From Bryobacteraceae bacterium (GTDB lineage Bacteria > Acidobacteriota > Terriglobia > Bryobacterales > Bryobacteraceae): a DNA stretch of 64,000 nucleotides. The stretch lies in contig JABAQT010000069.1 in the NCBI GenBank assembly GCA_019187195.1, forward strand, positions 20,929 to 84,928. The letters run 5' to 3'. Below are positions 9,279-20,484 of the stretch, piece after piece (within the stretch, counting starts at the first letter, position 1; every line of letters starts with the position of its first letter). The notes beneath the pieces are model-generated. The model searched no databases. It was given only the letters and a program-made list of their open reading frames with translations, and was not told the origin of the DNA. The position numbers and the translations under genes were made by a program.

Positions 9279-11261
9279 ATGAGGCAACTGTTGATCGCGG
9301 CGGCGTCTGTTTGCGCGTGCCTGGCGGCGGATCTGCCGGTGCGCACGGTGATCCTCTACAAGAACGGGGTGGGTTACTTCGAGCGCGGGGGCGAGTTGAG
9401 AGCAGGTGAATCCGCGCGGCTCGATTTCAATGCCTCCGACATGAATGACGTGTTGAAGTCGCTCACCATCGAGGACAAGAGCGGGGCGAAAATCACCGGA
9501 CTGCGCTACGACGCGAGCGAACCGCTCGCCAAGCGCCTCGAGGATTATCCGTTTCAATTGGGCAGCCAGCAGCCGTTGAGCCTGTTTCTGGATCAGTTGA
9601 AGGGAGCGCGGCTGGAAATACGGGCGGCGGGGGAGACGGTGACGGGGACGATCTTCAGCTCCGGCATCGTGATGACGGGCGAGAAGGCGCAGCAGAAGCA
9701 GGTGCTCACGCTGCTGCTCGATTCCGGTGATTTGCGATCCTACGACCTGGCGGCGATCAGCGAAGTGAAACTCGCCGATGAAGCGTTGCAGCGGCAGCTC
9801 AAAGCGTACCTGGCGGCGCTGGCGGTGGCGCGGTCGAAGGAAAAGCGCAGCGTCTACATCGATTCCTCGGACGCGCGGGAGCGGCGGATCGCGGCCAGCT
9901 ACATGATTCCGGCGCCCGTGTGGAAATCAAGCTACCGGCTGCTGTGGAACGAGGCGGGACCAGTGCTCGAGGGTTGGGCGATTGTGGACAATACGACCGG
10001 CGAGGACTGGACGAAGGTGAACCTGTCGCTGGTGTCCGGCCGGCCGATTTCCTTTGTCAGCAACCTGTATGAGCCGAAATATGTGACGCGGCCGGAGTTG
10101 GAGCTGGCCGAAAGCCGCGCCGTGGCGCCGGTGGTGGATACGGGAGTGGTGGCCGAGGAGAAGGCCGCGAAGGCGGGTTTAGCCGCGCCGAGACGGGCTA
10201 TGGCGATGGCGGCTCCGGCATCGACGGCTCAACAGTTGGCCATGGCGGAGATGGCGCGCGGAGCGATGGAAAGCACTGTGGCGGCCGAAGCGAGGGGCCG
10301 CGAACTGGGCGACCTGTTCGAATACCGCTTTCCGGCGGCGGTCACCATCCCCAAGGGCCAGTCCGCGATGCTGCCGTTTCTGCAACAGAAGATCGGGGCG
10401 CGCAAGCTGCTGATCTATTCGGACCGGTCTCTGCAAAACCCGATGACGGCCTCCGAAATTACGAACAACAGCGGAAAAACGCTGGATGGCGGGCCGATCA
10501 CCGTCTACGAAGGCGGCGCCTACGCGGGGGAGGCATTGATGGAGACGGTGAAGGCCGGGGATAAGCGGCTGATCACCTACGGAGTGGATCTGGGGACGCG
10601 CATTACGACGGCGCTCGATTCGTCGCGGAACCTGGTGCGCGAAATCCACGCCGGAAGGGGCGTACTGACGCTGAAGACGGCGATGGAGGAGACGCTCACC
10701 TACACCATCCGGAACGTGGACGCGAAGGCGAAGACGCTGATCCTCGAGCATCCTATCCGGCCGCAATACAAGCTGCTCGATCTGAAGCCGGTGGAAACCA
10801 CCTCCTCGGCCTACCGGTTCGAGGTGAAACTGGCTCCGAACGCGGCGGAGAAGTTCCCCGTGCGCGAAGAGCGGGTCTACGACCAGGCGTTGAGCATCAG
10901 CAGTCTTACCCCGGACCAACTGCTGGTCTATGTCCAGAACAAGGCGCTGACGGCGGAGGGGCGGCGGCAGTTGGAGGCGATCGCGGCCAAGAAGCGGGAG
11001 ATCGCGCGGACGGACCGGACGGCTCGGGAACAGGAGCAGGAGATCAACGATTTGGTGCGTGACCAGGACCGTATCCGGCAGAATCTCTCGAGCCTGAACA
11101 ACGTTACGGGCCAGACCGAACAGGTGAACAAGTACGCCCGTCAGCTTTCCGAGCAGGAGGGGAGACTGGCCGGGATGCGCGACAGGCTGGGCGAGTTGCG
11201 CAGGCAGAAGTCCTCGCAGGAACAGGAATTGAGTTCTCTCATCGAGAAGATGGAATTTTGA
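9279..11261 (+). CDS. Exported DUF4139 domain protein with C-terminal coiled coil
   Basis: The start at 9279 is preferred over the in-frame ATG at 9270, because AGGGAAGG then sits nine bases upstream. The 660-aa product has a signal peptide (MRQLLIAAASVCACLA), then RTVILYKNGVGYFER, the opening of DUF4139-type proteins. The beta-rich body includes PVWKSSYRLLW and NTTGEDWTKVNLSLVSGRP, the core DUF4139 motif. The last 90 or so residues are strongly charged heptad coiled coil. The function is unknown; related eukaryotic/bacterial proteins are called mucoidy-inhibitor-like. The stop overlaps the next gene's TTG start. Confidence 0.8.
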   Translation: MRQLLIAAASVCACLAADLPVRTVILYKNGVGYFERGGELRAGESARLDFNASDMNDVLKSLTIEDKSGAKITGLRYDASEPLAKRLEDYPFQLGSQQPLSLFLDQLKGARLEIRAAGETVTGTIFSSGIVMTGEKAQQKQVLTLLLDSGDLRSYDLAAISEVKLADEALQRQLKAYLAALAVARSKEKRSVYIDSSDARERRIAASYMIPAPVWKSSYRLLWNEAGPVLEGWAIVDNTTGEDWTKVNLSLVSGRPISFVSNLYEPKYVTRPELELAESRAVAPVVDTGVVAEEKAAKAGLAAPRRAMAMAAPASTAQQLAMAEMARGAMESTVAAEARGRELGDLFEYRFPAAVTIPKGQSAMLPFLQQKIGARKLLIYSDRSLQNPMTASEITNNSGKTLDGGPITVYEGGAYAGEALMETVKAGDKRLITYGVDLGTRITTALDSSRNLVREIHAGRGVLTLKTAMEETLTYTIRNVDAKAKTLILEHPIRPQYKLLDLKPVETTSSAYRFEVKLAPNAAEKFPVREERVYDQALSISSLTPDQLLVYVQNKALTAEGRRQLEAIAAKKREIARTDRTAREQEQEINDLVRDQDRIRQNLSSLNNVTGQTEQVNKYARQLSEQEGRLAGMRDRLGELRRQKSSQEQELSSLIEKMEF

Positions 11262-12220
11262 ACCTCGCATTGATTGGATACGGCAAGGTGGGCAGGGCAT
11301 TCGCGCGCCTGCTCGCGCGGAAGCAAGCGCAGTTTCCTTTTCGCGTCGTGGGCATTCATACGGCGCGGCATGGCACGGCAACGGATGCCGGCGGGCTCGA
11401 TATCGAGCCGTCATTTGGACCGCCCGCGGCTTCGGTGGAGGAGTTTCTGGACCGTTCGCGGGCGGAGGTGGTGTTCGAACTGACGCCGCTCAATCCCTCG
11501 ACCGGCGAACCGGCAATGAGCCATATTCGGGCGGCTTTCGCGCGGGGGATGCACGTGGTGACGGCAAACAAGGGGCCGGTGGCTCACAACTATGCCGGCC
11601 TTCGGGACGACGCGTTGCGCGCGGGCGTTCAATTCCGGTTCGAATCGACGGTGATGGACGGGGCCCCGGTATTCAACCTGGTGCGGGAAACGATGCCTGG
11701 AGTCGAGGTTCTGGGGTTCGCGGGAGTGCTGAATTCGACGACGAACATCGTAATCGAGGCGATGGAGGCGGGCAGGACGCTCGAGGAAGGGGTGGAGACG
11801 GCGCGCCGTCTGGGGATTGCGGAATCGGATGTCAGCTACGACCTCGATGGCTGGGATGCGGCGGCGAAGACGGCGGCGCTCGCCAACGTGCTGATGGGTG
11901 GGCGGGTAACGCCGCTCGATGTGGATACGCGGGGAATCCGGCGGCAGACGCCGGAAAAGCTCGCGGAGTTGAAGGCGAAGGGGAAGACCGTGCGGCTGGT
12001 GAGCCGGACGCATCGCGGCAAGGAGGGTTTGAAGATGCGCGTCCGGGCGGAAGTGCTCGATGCCGCGGATACGCTGGCCACCGCGCGAGGGACCTCGAGT
12101 TTTCTTCTGATCGAGACGGACCTGATGGGCACGCTGGGAGTGTTTGAAGGCAACCCGGGAGTGGAGCAGACTGCTTACGGACTGTTCAGCGACCTGGTGG
12201 ATATTGCGCGCGCAATCTGA
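11258..12220 (+). CDS. hom: Homoserine dehydrogenase (short form without ACT domain)
   Basis: The 320-residue protein starts at a TTG overlapping the previous TGA. LALIGYGKVGRAFARLL is the NAD(P)-binding loop, VVTANKGPVA carries the family TANK motif, and FESTVMDGAPVFNL plus GVLNSTTNIVIEAM form the substrate-binding core. DVSYDLDGWDAAAKTAALAN corresponds to the DxxGxDAAxK signature with the catalytic Asp/Lys. It reduces aspartate semialdehyde to homoserine for threonine and methionine synthesis. Usual enzymes are about 430 aa with a regulatory ACT domain; this one ends after the catalytic part, so threonine feedback through ACT is not expected. Confidence 0.88.
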   Translation: MNLALIGYGKVGRAFARLLARKQAQFPFRVVGIHTARHGTATDAGGLDIEPSFGPPAASVEEFLDRSRAEVVFELTPLNPSTGEPAMSHIRAAFARGMHVVTANKGPVAHNYAGLRDDALRAGVQFRFESTVMDGAPVFNLVRETMPGVEVLGFAGVLNSTTNIVIEAMEAGRTLEEGVETARRLGIAESDVSYDLDGWDAAAKTAALANVLMGGRVTPLDVDTRGIRRQTPEKLAELKAKGKTVRLVSRTHRGKEGLKMRVRAEVLDAADTLATARGTSSFLLIETDLMGTLGVFEGNPGVEQTAYGLFSDLVDIARAI

Positions 12221-12226
12221 CGGCGT

Positions 12227-13654
<1,428 letters not shown>

Positions 13655-13662
13655 AGTGGTCC

Positions 13663-16600
13663 TCAATTCAGGTAGATAAATTCATTCGATGTCAGCAGGG
13701 CTTTGCAGAAGCTTTGCCAGGATAGGAGACGCCGTTTGGCGGGATCGGGTTCGCGCGTTTCCAGATGGCTGGCGGTCTGGGCGATGAAGGCCAGGGCGCG
13801 GCCGGTTTCGTTGGCGGACGGGGGGCGCGCGAGCGCGCGTTCGTAGACTTCACCCACGCGCGCGGCGTCATCGAGGGCCGGCCCGGCGAGGAGCTTTTCC
13901 GCCATTACTCGAGTGGCGTTGAGCACGAGATCGGAGTTCATCATGAAGAGCGCCTGCGGGGCGATGACGGTGGAGTGGCGATCACCGTTGGCGGTGGAAG
14001 GATCGGGCAGATCGAACGCCTGGAACATCTCATACATCGAACTGCGTACAACGGGCAGGTAGACGGCGCGGCGCGGGAGATCGTAATCGGCTCCTCCCCG
14101 GCGCGCGGTGTTGCTGACGTATTCACGATCTTTGTAAGCGAGCAGGGAGCCGCCCTCACGGAGGTCGATGACGCCGGTGACGGCGGTGACGGCGTCGCGG
14201 ATGGATTCGGCCTCGAGGCGCTGGCGCGCGGCGCGCCACATGAGGGTGTCTTCAGGGTCGGCTTCGGCTGCCCGCGGATCGTAGGCGGAACTCATCTGGT
14301 AGACGCTGGACAGCATGATGAGGCGGTGGAGCTTCTTAATGGACCAGCCCTGTTCGACAAAGCGCAGGGAAAGCCAGTCGAGCAGGGGCTGATTGAGCGG
14401 TTGCTCACCGAGCCGTCCGAAGTTGTCGGTCGAGGGAACAATGCCGCGGCCAAAGTGCCAGCGCCAAACGCGATTGACGAAGACGCGGCTGGTGAGTGGA
14501 TTGGCGGGCTGGGCCATCCATTCGGCCAGTTGCAGGCGTCCGCTTTCACCGGGCGGGATAGGCGGCTGGTTATCGCCCGCGATGACGCGCGGGAAGCGCC
14601 GGGGAACCACCTGGCCCAGCGTCCAGTGGCTGCCGCGGAGATGGATCGGCAGATCGGCAACCTCGCCTTCGGTGACGCCCATGGCGCGGGGAAGATCCGG
14701 CGTGGACTCTTCGAGCGCCTTGCGTTCCTTTTCGAGTTGGCCGATTCGGGCGCGCACCGGTTCCGGATAGTATTCGCGGGCATCGGGCGGCGCGGCAAAA
14801 GGACCCGCTTTGGCGTAGGCCAATTCGCGGAAGGCCTCGAGTTGCGGGTCGGCCAGGCCTTCGGGCTTCGAAGCGTGAGCGCCGCCATGCTTCCGCCATT
14901 CGCGATCCGCTTCATGGAACAGTTCTTCGTAGCGGGCGGCGAGTTCCTGCCTGGACTTCGGCTCGAAGCCCCGGAAACGCTCCGCGGCGGGAGAGGTCCA
15001 GCCGGCGAGCGCGCCACCGGAGAGCGCGCCCTTTTGCGAATAGGCGAGAAGCGCGAAGAGGACGGAGTTCGGCGCGCCCCTCGAACGCCTCAGTTCCTCG
15101 ACCCAATTCGCCAGGAAGCCGGGATTGATGCCGTATTGGCGGCTGACCTGCACCCGTGAAAGCGGAGCTTGGGTTCCTTTGGGGAGCGGGGTGAGGAGCA
15201 GCGCCTCGAAGTAGGGGAAGCGGGATTTGTGCTCGAGGCGGATGATGTTGTTGCCGGCCTTCAGATTGAGCACGCCCCGAACGCTCCATCCTCCGGCCGC
15301 GGGTGACGCCTGGCGATTCTCAACGCCGCGCTGGCCGCGCAATTCGAGAGTGCCGTTGACCTGAACATCGGCGGAGCCCGCGCCCACTTCCTCCTCGAGA
15401 AAATCCAACTGATAGTTGCCTGGCTGGGGAACGGTGATGCCGTATTCGGCGTAGAAGGGGCCTTTGGCGTTCGCCGGCACGTTCGCTTTTTCCTTTTCGA
15501 GAACACGCGGCACATTGCCGTGGTCGAAACTTCCGGCCGCGCGCCGGATGGCGGCGGGAGGGATCGTTCCTCCGCTCGCGGAGGGGTTCAGAGGAGTCTG
15601 TTCGTAGCGCAGGACGTCGGCGGCGGCGAGGAGATAGGCGCCCACGCGGCCGCGCGCCGCGTCGATCAACTTTTCGTTTTCGGCTTTGCTGATCTCTCCG
15701 ATCTCCTTGTTCTTCGCTTCGATTTTCGCTTTGTGTTGCTTGAGATTTTCCCGCTCGGGCGCCGGCGCGAGGACGTACTCGTGCCACTGGGCGACCACCT
15801 TGAAGTTCTCCATGGTTTTCGAACTCTTGAAAATGCCGGCGAGCGAATAGTAATCGGCCTGGGGAATGGGGTCGAACTTGTGATCGTGACAGCGGGCACA
15901 CCCGATGGTGAGGCCGAGGAAGGTGCGGACGGTGGTATCCATCTGTTCGTCGACGATATCCATCTGCATCTTGACCGGATCATCCTCGGCGAGCATTTTC
16001 GCGCCGAGTGAAAGGAAGCCGGTGGCGGTCCAGCGCTCGAAGGTTTCGTCTTCCGTGACGGGGCCGGGGAGCAGATCGCCGGCCAGTTGCTCCTTGAGGA
16101 AGAGGTCGAACGGCTTGTCCTTGTTGAAGGCGCGGATGACGTAATCGCGGTAACGGAAGGCATGGCGGTAGACGAGGTTCTCGTCGAGGCCGTTCGAATC
16201 GGCGTAGCGCGCTACATCGAGCCAGTGGCGTCCCCAGCGTTCCCCATAGTGCGGCGAGTCGAGAAGGCGGTCGACGACCCTGGCAAACGCATCGGGCCGG
16301 TTATCCTCGAGGAAGGCGCGGACCTCCGGTGGAGTCGGGGGCAGACCGGTGAGATCGAACGTCGCGCGGCGGATGAGCGTGCGCTTATCCGCCGGCGGCG
16401 CGGGGTGGAGACCCTTGGCCTCGAGCGCGGAAAGGATGAAGCGATCGAGCGGTGACTTCACCCATGAGGTGTTGCGCACCTCCGGGAGCGGCGGTTCGTG
16501 GGCCGGAACGAAGGCCCAGTACTTTTTCGGAGGCTCCTTCGAGGCGCGCGCCGCCGCGCCCCAGGGAGCGCCCATTTTGATCCATTCGGTGAGGGCGGCG

Positions 16601-16914
16601 ATTTCAGCATCCTTGAGTTTGCCCGACGGCGGCATGCGGAGCGAGCCGCTCTGGTGGACGGCTTTGAGAAGCAGGCTTTCGGCGGGTTTGCCGGGGATGA
16701 CGGCGGGACCACGGGATCCGCCCTTGAGAAGCGCTTCGCGGCTATCGAGGCGGAGCCCGCCCATAGGCGAAGCGGAAGAAGAGTGGCAGGCCAGACACTG
16801 GCGCGCGAGCACGGGGCGGACGTTCTTCTCGAAGAATTCGGAGCCGTCCGCGGCTGCCGCGCGGAGGGGGAGATGGAGTAGGGACAGGCCCGCCCAGATC
16901 AGCTTGATGCGCAT
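13663..16914 (-). CDS. PSD1-type cytochrome c / DUF1549 / DUF1553 protein
   Basis: The 1083-residue protein starts at ATG; a TTG two codons upstream is also in frame. After a signal peptide comes the planctomycete cytochrome c domain, with CLACH near residue 40 and MPPSGKL as distal ligand region. DUF1549 follows (about 150-370: RRATFDLTGLPPTP, HYGERWGRHWLDVARY) with a second haem motif, CARCH. About residues 450-600 form a beta-rich segment (GNYQLDFLEEEV, LNLKAGNNIIRLEH) resembling a carbohydrate-binding module. DUF1553 closes the protein (NRVWRWHFGRGIV, LLDWLSLRFVEQGWSIKKLHRLIM). First gene of a two-gene unit with DUF1501. Confidence 0.9.
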   Translation of the reverse strand: MRIKLIWAGLSLLHLPLRAAAADGSEFFEKNVRPVLARQCLACHSSSASPMGGLRLDSREALLKGGSRGPAVIPGKPAESLLLKAVHQSGSLRMPPSGKLKDAEIAALTEWIKMGAPWGAAARASKEPPKKYWAFVPAHEPPLPEVRNTSWVKSPLDRFILSALEAKGLHPAPPADKRTLIRRATFDLTGLPPTPPEVRAFLEDNRPDAFARVVDRLLDSPHYGERWGRHWLDVARYADSNGLDENLVYRHAFRYRDYVIRAFNKDKPFDLFLKEQLAGDLLPGPVTEDETFERWTATGFLSLGAKMLAEDDPVKMQMDIVDEQMDTTVRTFLGLTIGCARCHDHKFDPIPQADYYSLAGIFKSSKTMENFKVVAQWHEYVLAPAPERENLKQHKAKIEAKNKEIGEISKAENEKLIDAARGRVGAYLLAAADVLRYEQTPLNPSASGGTIPPAAIRRAAGSFDHGNVPRVLEKEKANVPANAKGPFYAEYGITVPQPGNYQLDFLEEEVGAGSADVQVNGTLELRGQRGVENRQASPAAGGWSVRGVLNLKAGNNIIRLEHKSRFPYFEALLLTPLPKGTQAPLSRVQVSRQYGINPGFLANWVEELRRSRGAPNSVLFALLAYSQKGALSGGALAGWTSPAAERFRGFEPKSRQELAARYEELFHEADREWRKHGGAHASKPEGLADPQLEAFRELAYAKAGPFAAPPDAREYYPEPVRARIGQLEKERKALEESTPDLPRAMGVTEGEVADLPIHLRGSHWTLGQVVPRRFPRVIAGDNQPPIPPGESGRLQLAEWMAQPANPLTSRVFVNRVWRWHFGRGIVPSTDNFGRLGEQPLNQPLLDWLSLRFVEQGWSIKKLHRLIMLSSVYQMSSAYDPRAAEADPEDTLMWRAARQRLEAESIRDAVTAVTGVIDLREGGSLLAYKDREYVSNTARRGGADYDLPRRAVYLPVVRSSMYEMFQAFDLPDPSTANGDRHSTVIAPQALFMMNSDLVLNATRVMAEKLLAGPALDDAARVGEVYERALARPPSANETGRALAFIAQTASHLETREPDPAKRRLLSWQSFCKALLTSNEFIYLN

Positions 16915-17000
16915 CCTCAATTTAGCCTTGGGGGCATTATATCAATGAGATGTGGGGTGTTTTGGCTCCCGCGCGAGGAAAGCGTTTTATCATTGGTTGC

Positions 17001-19034
17001 ATGCTCCGCTTCCCCCCGCTCTGCGCGCTTATCACCGGCTTCCTTGTTTCCCTCAGCGCCCAGACTCCGCCGGCTGATCCGCTGCTCGAGTGGCTCGGCC
17101 GCCGGGCATTGGTTCAACTGGATCAGCGCGAAAAGGCGATTGCGGAGATCCGCACGGCGCGGGATGCGGACCGGCGGAGGGAGATGGTGAGGAAGAAGAT
17201 GCTCCAACTGATTGGAGGGCTTCCTTCGTATAGGGGACCGCTGCGCGCGCGGACCACGGGGAGCATTCAGGGCGATGGCTATGTCATCGAGAAGGTGATA
17301 TTCGAAAGCCTGCCCGGCTTCCATGTCACCGGGAATGCTTACCGGCCGGGTAAGGCGGGCCGGTATCCGGGCATTCTTGTGCCGGTCGGGCACACGCAGG
17401 AGGGAAAGCCCGAGATGCAATTGCTCGCCGCGAACCTTGCGAAGAAAGGCTACGTGGCGTTCGCCTATGATCCGATCGGGCAAGGGGAGCGGGAGCAGAC
17501 ATATCTGCCGCAACTGGGACGCCCGTTGTCCGGCGGAGCCGGGAACGAACATCTCGAGTCAGGCGCGCGGAGCATACTCATCGGCCAGAGCGTGGCGCGG
17601 TACTTTATCTTCGATGCCATGCGCGCCGTGGATTATCTGGTTTCGCGGCCGGACGTGGATGGGGAGCGTATCGGAGTCACGGGATGCTCGGGCGGCGGGG
17701 CTATCACCACCTATGCGGCCGCTTTCGACGCGCGCATCCGGGCGGCGGCTCCGGGATGCTTCCTCAACACGTTCCGCAAGTTGTTCACCGGACCCACCCC
17801 GGACAGCGAGATGAGCTTTCCAGCGTTCCTTTCGAGCGGGCTGGATCTGGCGGATTTTTTCGAACTGCCCGCGCCGCTGCCCTGGCTGATGCTGGCGACC
17901 AGCGAGGACTACTTCACGCCGGACGGCGCGCGTCCCGTATACGAAGAAGTGAAGCGCTGGTATGGGCTTTATGGCGCCGGGGACAGGGTCCGGTTCTTTG
18001 TGGGGCCGGGTCCGCACGGGACGCCGAAGGAGTCGCGGGAAGAGATCTACCGGTGGATGAACCGCTGGCTGAAGGACGGGAAGGGCGATGAACGGGATGA
18101 GGAGGTGAAGCTCTATACGAACCACGATTTACGGGTGACAGCCGGCGGGCATGTGGATGAGGAGCCGGGAAGCCGGAAACTGTATCAGATCATTCTCGAG
18201 GAGTATCACAACAGCCGGCAGCAACGTTCGCCGGCGCAATTGATCGAGGCATTGCGCGCGCTGGGTGTCGCCCCAAGCGGGAGCGCTCCGCGGGTCAGTG
18301 CGGTGGAACAGACCGGGGGAATGGATTACCGCCTCGAGCGGATTCAATTCGAAGCCGAACCGGGCGTCACGGTGCACGGCAAGCTCTACCTGCCCAATGT
18401 AGAGGGGAGAAAGCCCGCTGTTGTCGTGGTCGAGGACAAGCGGCTTCCGGTGCCGCTGCATGTGACGCGAAGTCCGTCGACGGCGGCGCTTGCCGAAGCG
18501 ATGGCGCGCGCCGGGCGCGTGGTTCTCGAATTCGAGCCGCGCGATGCCCCGGCGCAAAATGACGGCCGCCCTTTTCTCGGGAACTGGCTGCTCAACGAAC
18601 GTTTTGACCTTGTGGGTCTTAATCTGCCGGCATCGCGGGCGCGCGACATATTGGTTGCGGTGGACGTGCTGGCGGCGCGGCCGGAAGTGGACGCGGATTC
18701 GATTCGCGGCTATGCGCGGGGCGTGAAGGGATTCTGGCTGCTGATGGCGGCGGCGATGGATTCCCGTCTGAGAAGGATCTGGCTCGATCGGACGCCGTGG
18801 AGTTTCCGTGAGGGAATGATCCATCCGATGACGAGCCACCTGTTCGACGCGGTGATTCCCGGTTTCGCGCGGCACTGGGATTTTCGCGACCTGGTCGAGG
18901 CGGTGGGGGAGCGGCGAGTGTATTGGACCGACCCGGCGAACTGGATGAACCAGGTGGTGTTCCGCGGCGCCGCATACCGCTACCGTTCTGTTGGGGAAGG
19001 GGACGGCCCGTCCCTGGCGGAGTTTCTCAGGTAG
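17001..19034 (+). CDS. Exported two-domain alpha/beta hydrolase (acetyl-xylan-esterase-like)
   Basis: The ATG at 17001 gives 677 aa with a clear signal peptide ending near SLSAQ; the longer frame upstream reads poorly. The first half is an alpha/beta hydrolase like the AXE1/prolyl-oligopeptidase-type acetyl esterases: PVGHTQEGK, AYDPIGQGER, then the nucleophile elbow GCSGGG (Ser near residue 230), and a GPHG His candidate. The second half repeats the fold (VHGKLYLP, VVVVEDKRLPV), but the elbow reads GYARGVKG near 570, with no Ser. It is probably periplasmic, on carbohydrate esters by family. It ends one base before the convergent permease gene. Confidence 0.75.
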   Translation: MLRFPPLCALITGFLVSLSAQTPPADPLLEWLGRRALVQLDQREKAIAEIRTARDADRRREMVRKKMLQLIGGLPSYRGPLRARTTGSIQGDGYVIEKVIFESLPGFHVTGNAYRPGKAGRYPGILVPVGHTQEGKPEMQLLAANLAKKGYVAFAYDPIGQGEREQTYLPQLGRPLSGGAGNEHLESGARSILIGQSVARYFIFDAMRAVDYLVSRPDVDGERIGVTGCSGGGAITTYAAAFDARIRAAAPGCFLNTFRKLFTGPTPDSEMSFPAFLSSGLDLADFFELPAPLPWLMLATSEDYFTPDGARPVYEEVKRWYGLYGAGDRVRFFVGPGPHGTPKESREEIYRWMNRWLKDGKGDERDEEVKLYTNHDLRVTAGGHVDEEPGSRKLYQIILEEYHNSRQQRSPAQLIEALRALGVAPSGSAPRVSAVEQTGGMDYRLERIQFEAEPGVTVHGKLYLPNVEGRKPAVVVVEDKRLPVPLHVTRSPSTAALAEAMARAGRVVLEFEPRDAPAQNDGRPFLGNWLLNERFDLVGLNLPASRARDILVAVDVLAARPEVDADSIRGYARGVKGFWLLMAAAMDSRLRRIWLDRTPWSFREGMIHPMTSHLFDAVIPGFARHWDFRDLVEAVGERRVYWTDPANWMNQVVFRGAAYRYRSVGEGDGPSLAEFLR

Positions 19035-19035
19035 T

Positions 19036-20469
19036 CTACGCCGGCTGATTGCGGGCCGCTTTTTTCTTGTGGTGGAAGTACACCGGCAAACCGAGAAGGA
19101 TCAGGACGATTCCCATAACGGACTCGACGGGACTGGTCTGAAGGCTGTTCACGAGCAGCCAGGCGGCTGTCATGACGAAAACGGCGGGGACGAATGGATA
19201 GCCCCACGTGCGATACGGCCGTTGCGCATCGGGGAGCCGTTTGCGCAGTACGAACACCGACGAAGCGGCGAGAGCGTAGAAGGCCCACGAGGCGAACATC
19301 GACATGTCGGTCAATTGATCGAAGGTGCCCGACAGAGCGAGAATGCCGGCCCAGATCGAGATGGCGATAATGGCCCGGGCGGGAACGAGGGAGCGGGGAT
19401 GAAGGCGCCCCAGCTGCGCGGGCAACAGGCTGTCCTGGGCCATGGTGAACGGAATGCGCGCGGTGGCGAGGATGACGGCGTTGAGAGCGCCGGCCACCGA
19501 TAGCATGAAGAGAAAAGACATGATGGCCGGGCCGTACGAGCCGAGGAAGGTTCCCGCGGCTTTCGCGGCCACGGGCAGCGCGTCGCGGTGGGCGGTGGAG
19601 TTCGAAGTGAGAATCTCATGGAACGGGAGCGCCCAGAAGTACGCCACGTTCGCCAAACCGTACAGCGCCAGGACCACGGCAACGCCGAGGATCAGACTGC
19701 GGGCCAGATTCCGTTCCGGGTCCTTGACTTCGCCCGCCACCATGGGCATGTAGGTCCAGCCGTCGTAGGCCCACAATGCCGAGAGCATGGCCGCGCCGAA
19801 GGCCTGGATTCCGGTCCACTGGGGAGCGTGGGCGGGCGCGCGGAAATGCTCCGGCGAGCCGCCGCCGGAGAACAGAAACGCGCCCAGGACGATGATGCCT
19901 ATGCCGAGGATCTTGCCGGCCGTCAACAAGGACTGCAGGTTGCCGCTAAAGGCGATGCCCGCGCAGTTGAGCCCTCCGAGCAGCAGGATGACGGCGACGG
20001 CCACCACCTCTTTCAGGCCGAACTGCCATTGGATCTCACGGCCGAGCAGATGAAGCGTGTGGTGCGCCCACACCTGGGGCATGGGGATGATAGCGGAAAG
20101 GAAGGTGGCGAATCCCACGCCAAGCGCCGACATGCCGCCGGCAGCGACAACACACCGCATCCAGCCGTTCAGAAAGCCGGCAACGTCGCCGTAGGCCGTC
20201 CGGACATAGAGGTATTCGCCTCCGGCATGGGGCAGCATCCCGCCCAGTTCCGCGTAAGTGAGCGCGCCCGCGAGCGAGAGGAGACCGGCGGCGATCCACG
20301 CCGCAAGCACCAGCATGGGCGAGCCCACCTGCTGGGACATGACAGCCGCCTTGAAGAAGATGCCGGTGCCGATGATGGAGCCGATCACCAGGGCGGTGGT
20401 GCTGACGAAGGTCAATCCGCGAACCAGTTGCGGCTTGGCGGCTGTTGTGGTGGGTGTGGTTTGTGTCAT
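19036..20469 (-). CDS. APC-superfamily amino acid permease
   Basis: The 477-residue protein has about twelve membrane helices. The first shows the family G-rich motif ALVIGSIIGTGIFF. GALTYAELGGMLPHAGGEYLYVRTAYG covers TM2-3, and WAYDGWTYMPMVAGEVKDPERNLARS is the TM6-loop motif of LAT/YfnA-like transporters. It imports or exchanges amino acids across the inner membrane; specificity is not visible. The small unknown gene at 20485-20862 lies 15 bp upstream on the same strand and is probably cotranscribed. Confidence 0.9.
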   Translation of the reverse strand: MTQTTPTTTAAKPQLVRGLTFVSTTALVIGSIIGTGIFFKAAVMSQQVGSPMLVLAAWIAAGLLSLAGALTYAELGGMLPHAGGEYLYVRTAYGDVAGFLNGWMRCVVAAGGMSALGVGFATFLSAIIPMPQVWAHHTLHLLGREIQWQFGLKEVVAVAVILLLGGLNCAGIAFSGNLQSLLTAGKILGIGIIVLGAFLFSGGGSPEHFRAPAHAPQWTGIQAFGAAMLSALWAYDGWTYMPMVAGEVKDPERNLARSLILGVAVVLALYGLANVAYFWALPFHEILTSNSTAHRDALPVAAKAAGTFLGSYGPAIMSFLFMLSVAGALNAVILATARIPFTMAQDSLLPAQLGRLHPRSLVPARAIIAISIWAGILALSGTFDQLTDMSMFASWAFYALAASSVFVLRKRLPDAQRPYRTWGYPFVPAVFVMTAAWLLVNSLQTSPVESVMGIVLILLGLPVYFHHKKKAARNQPA

Positions 20470-20484
20470 GAAAGTCCGGGCTGT

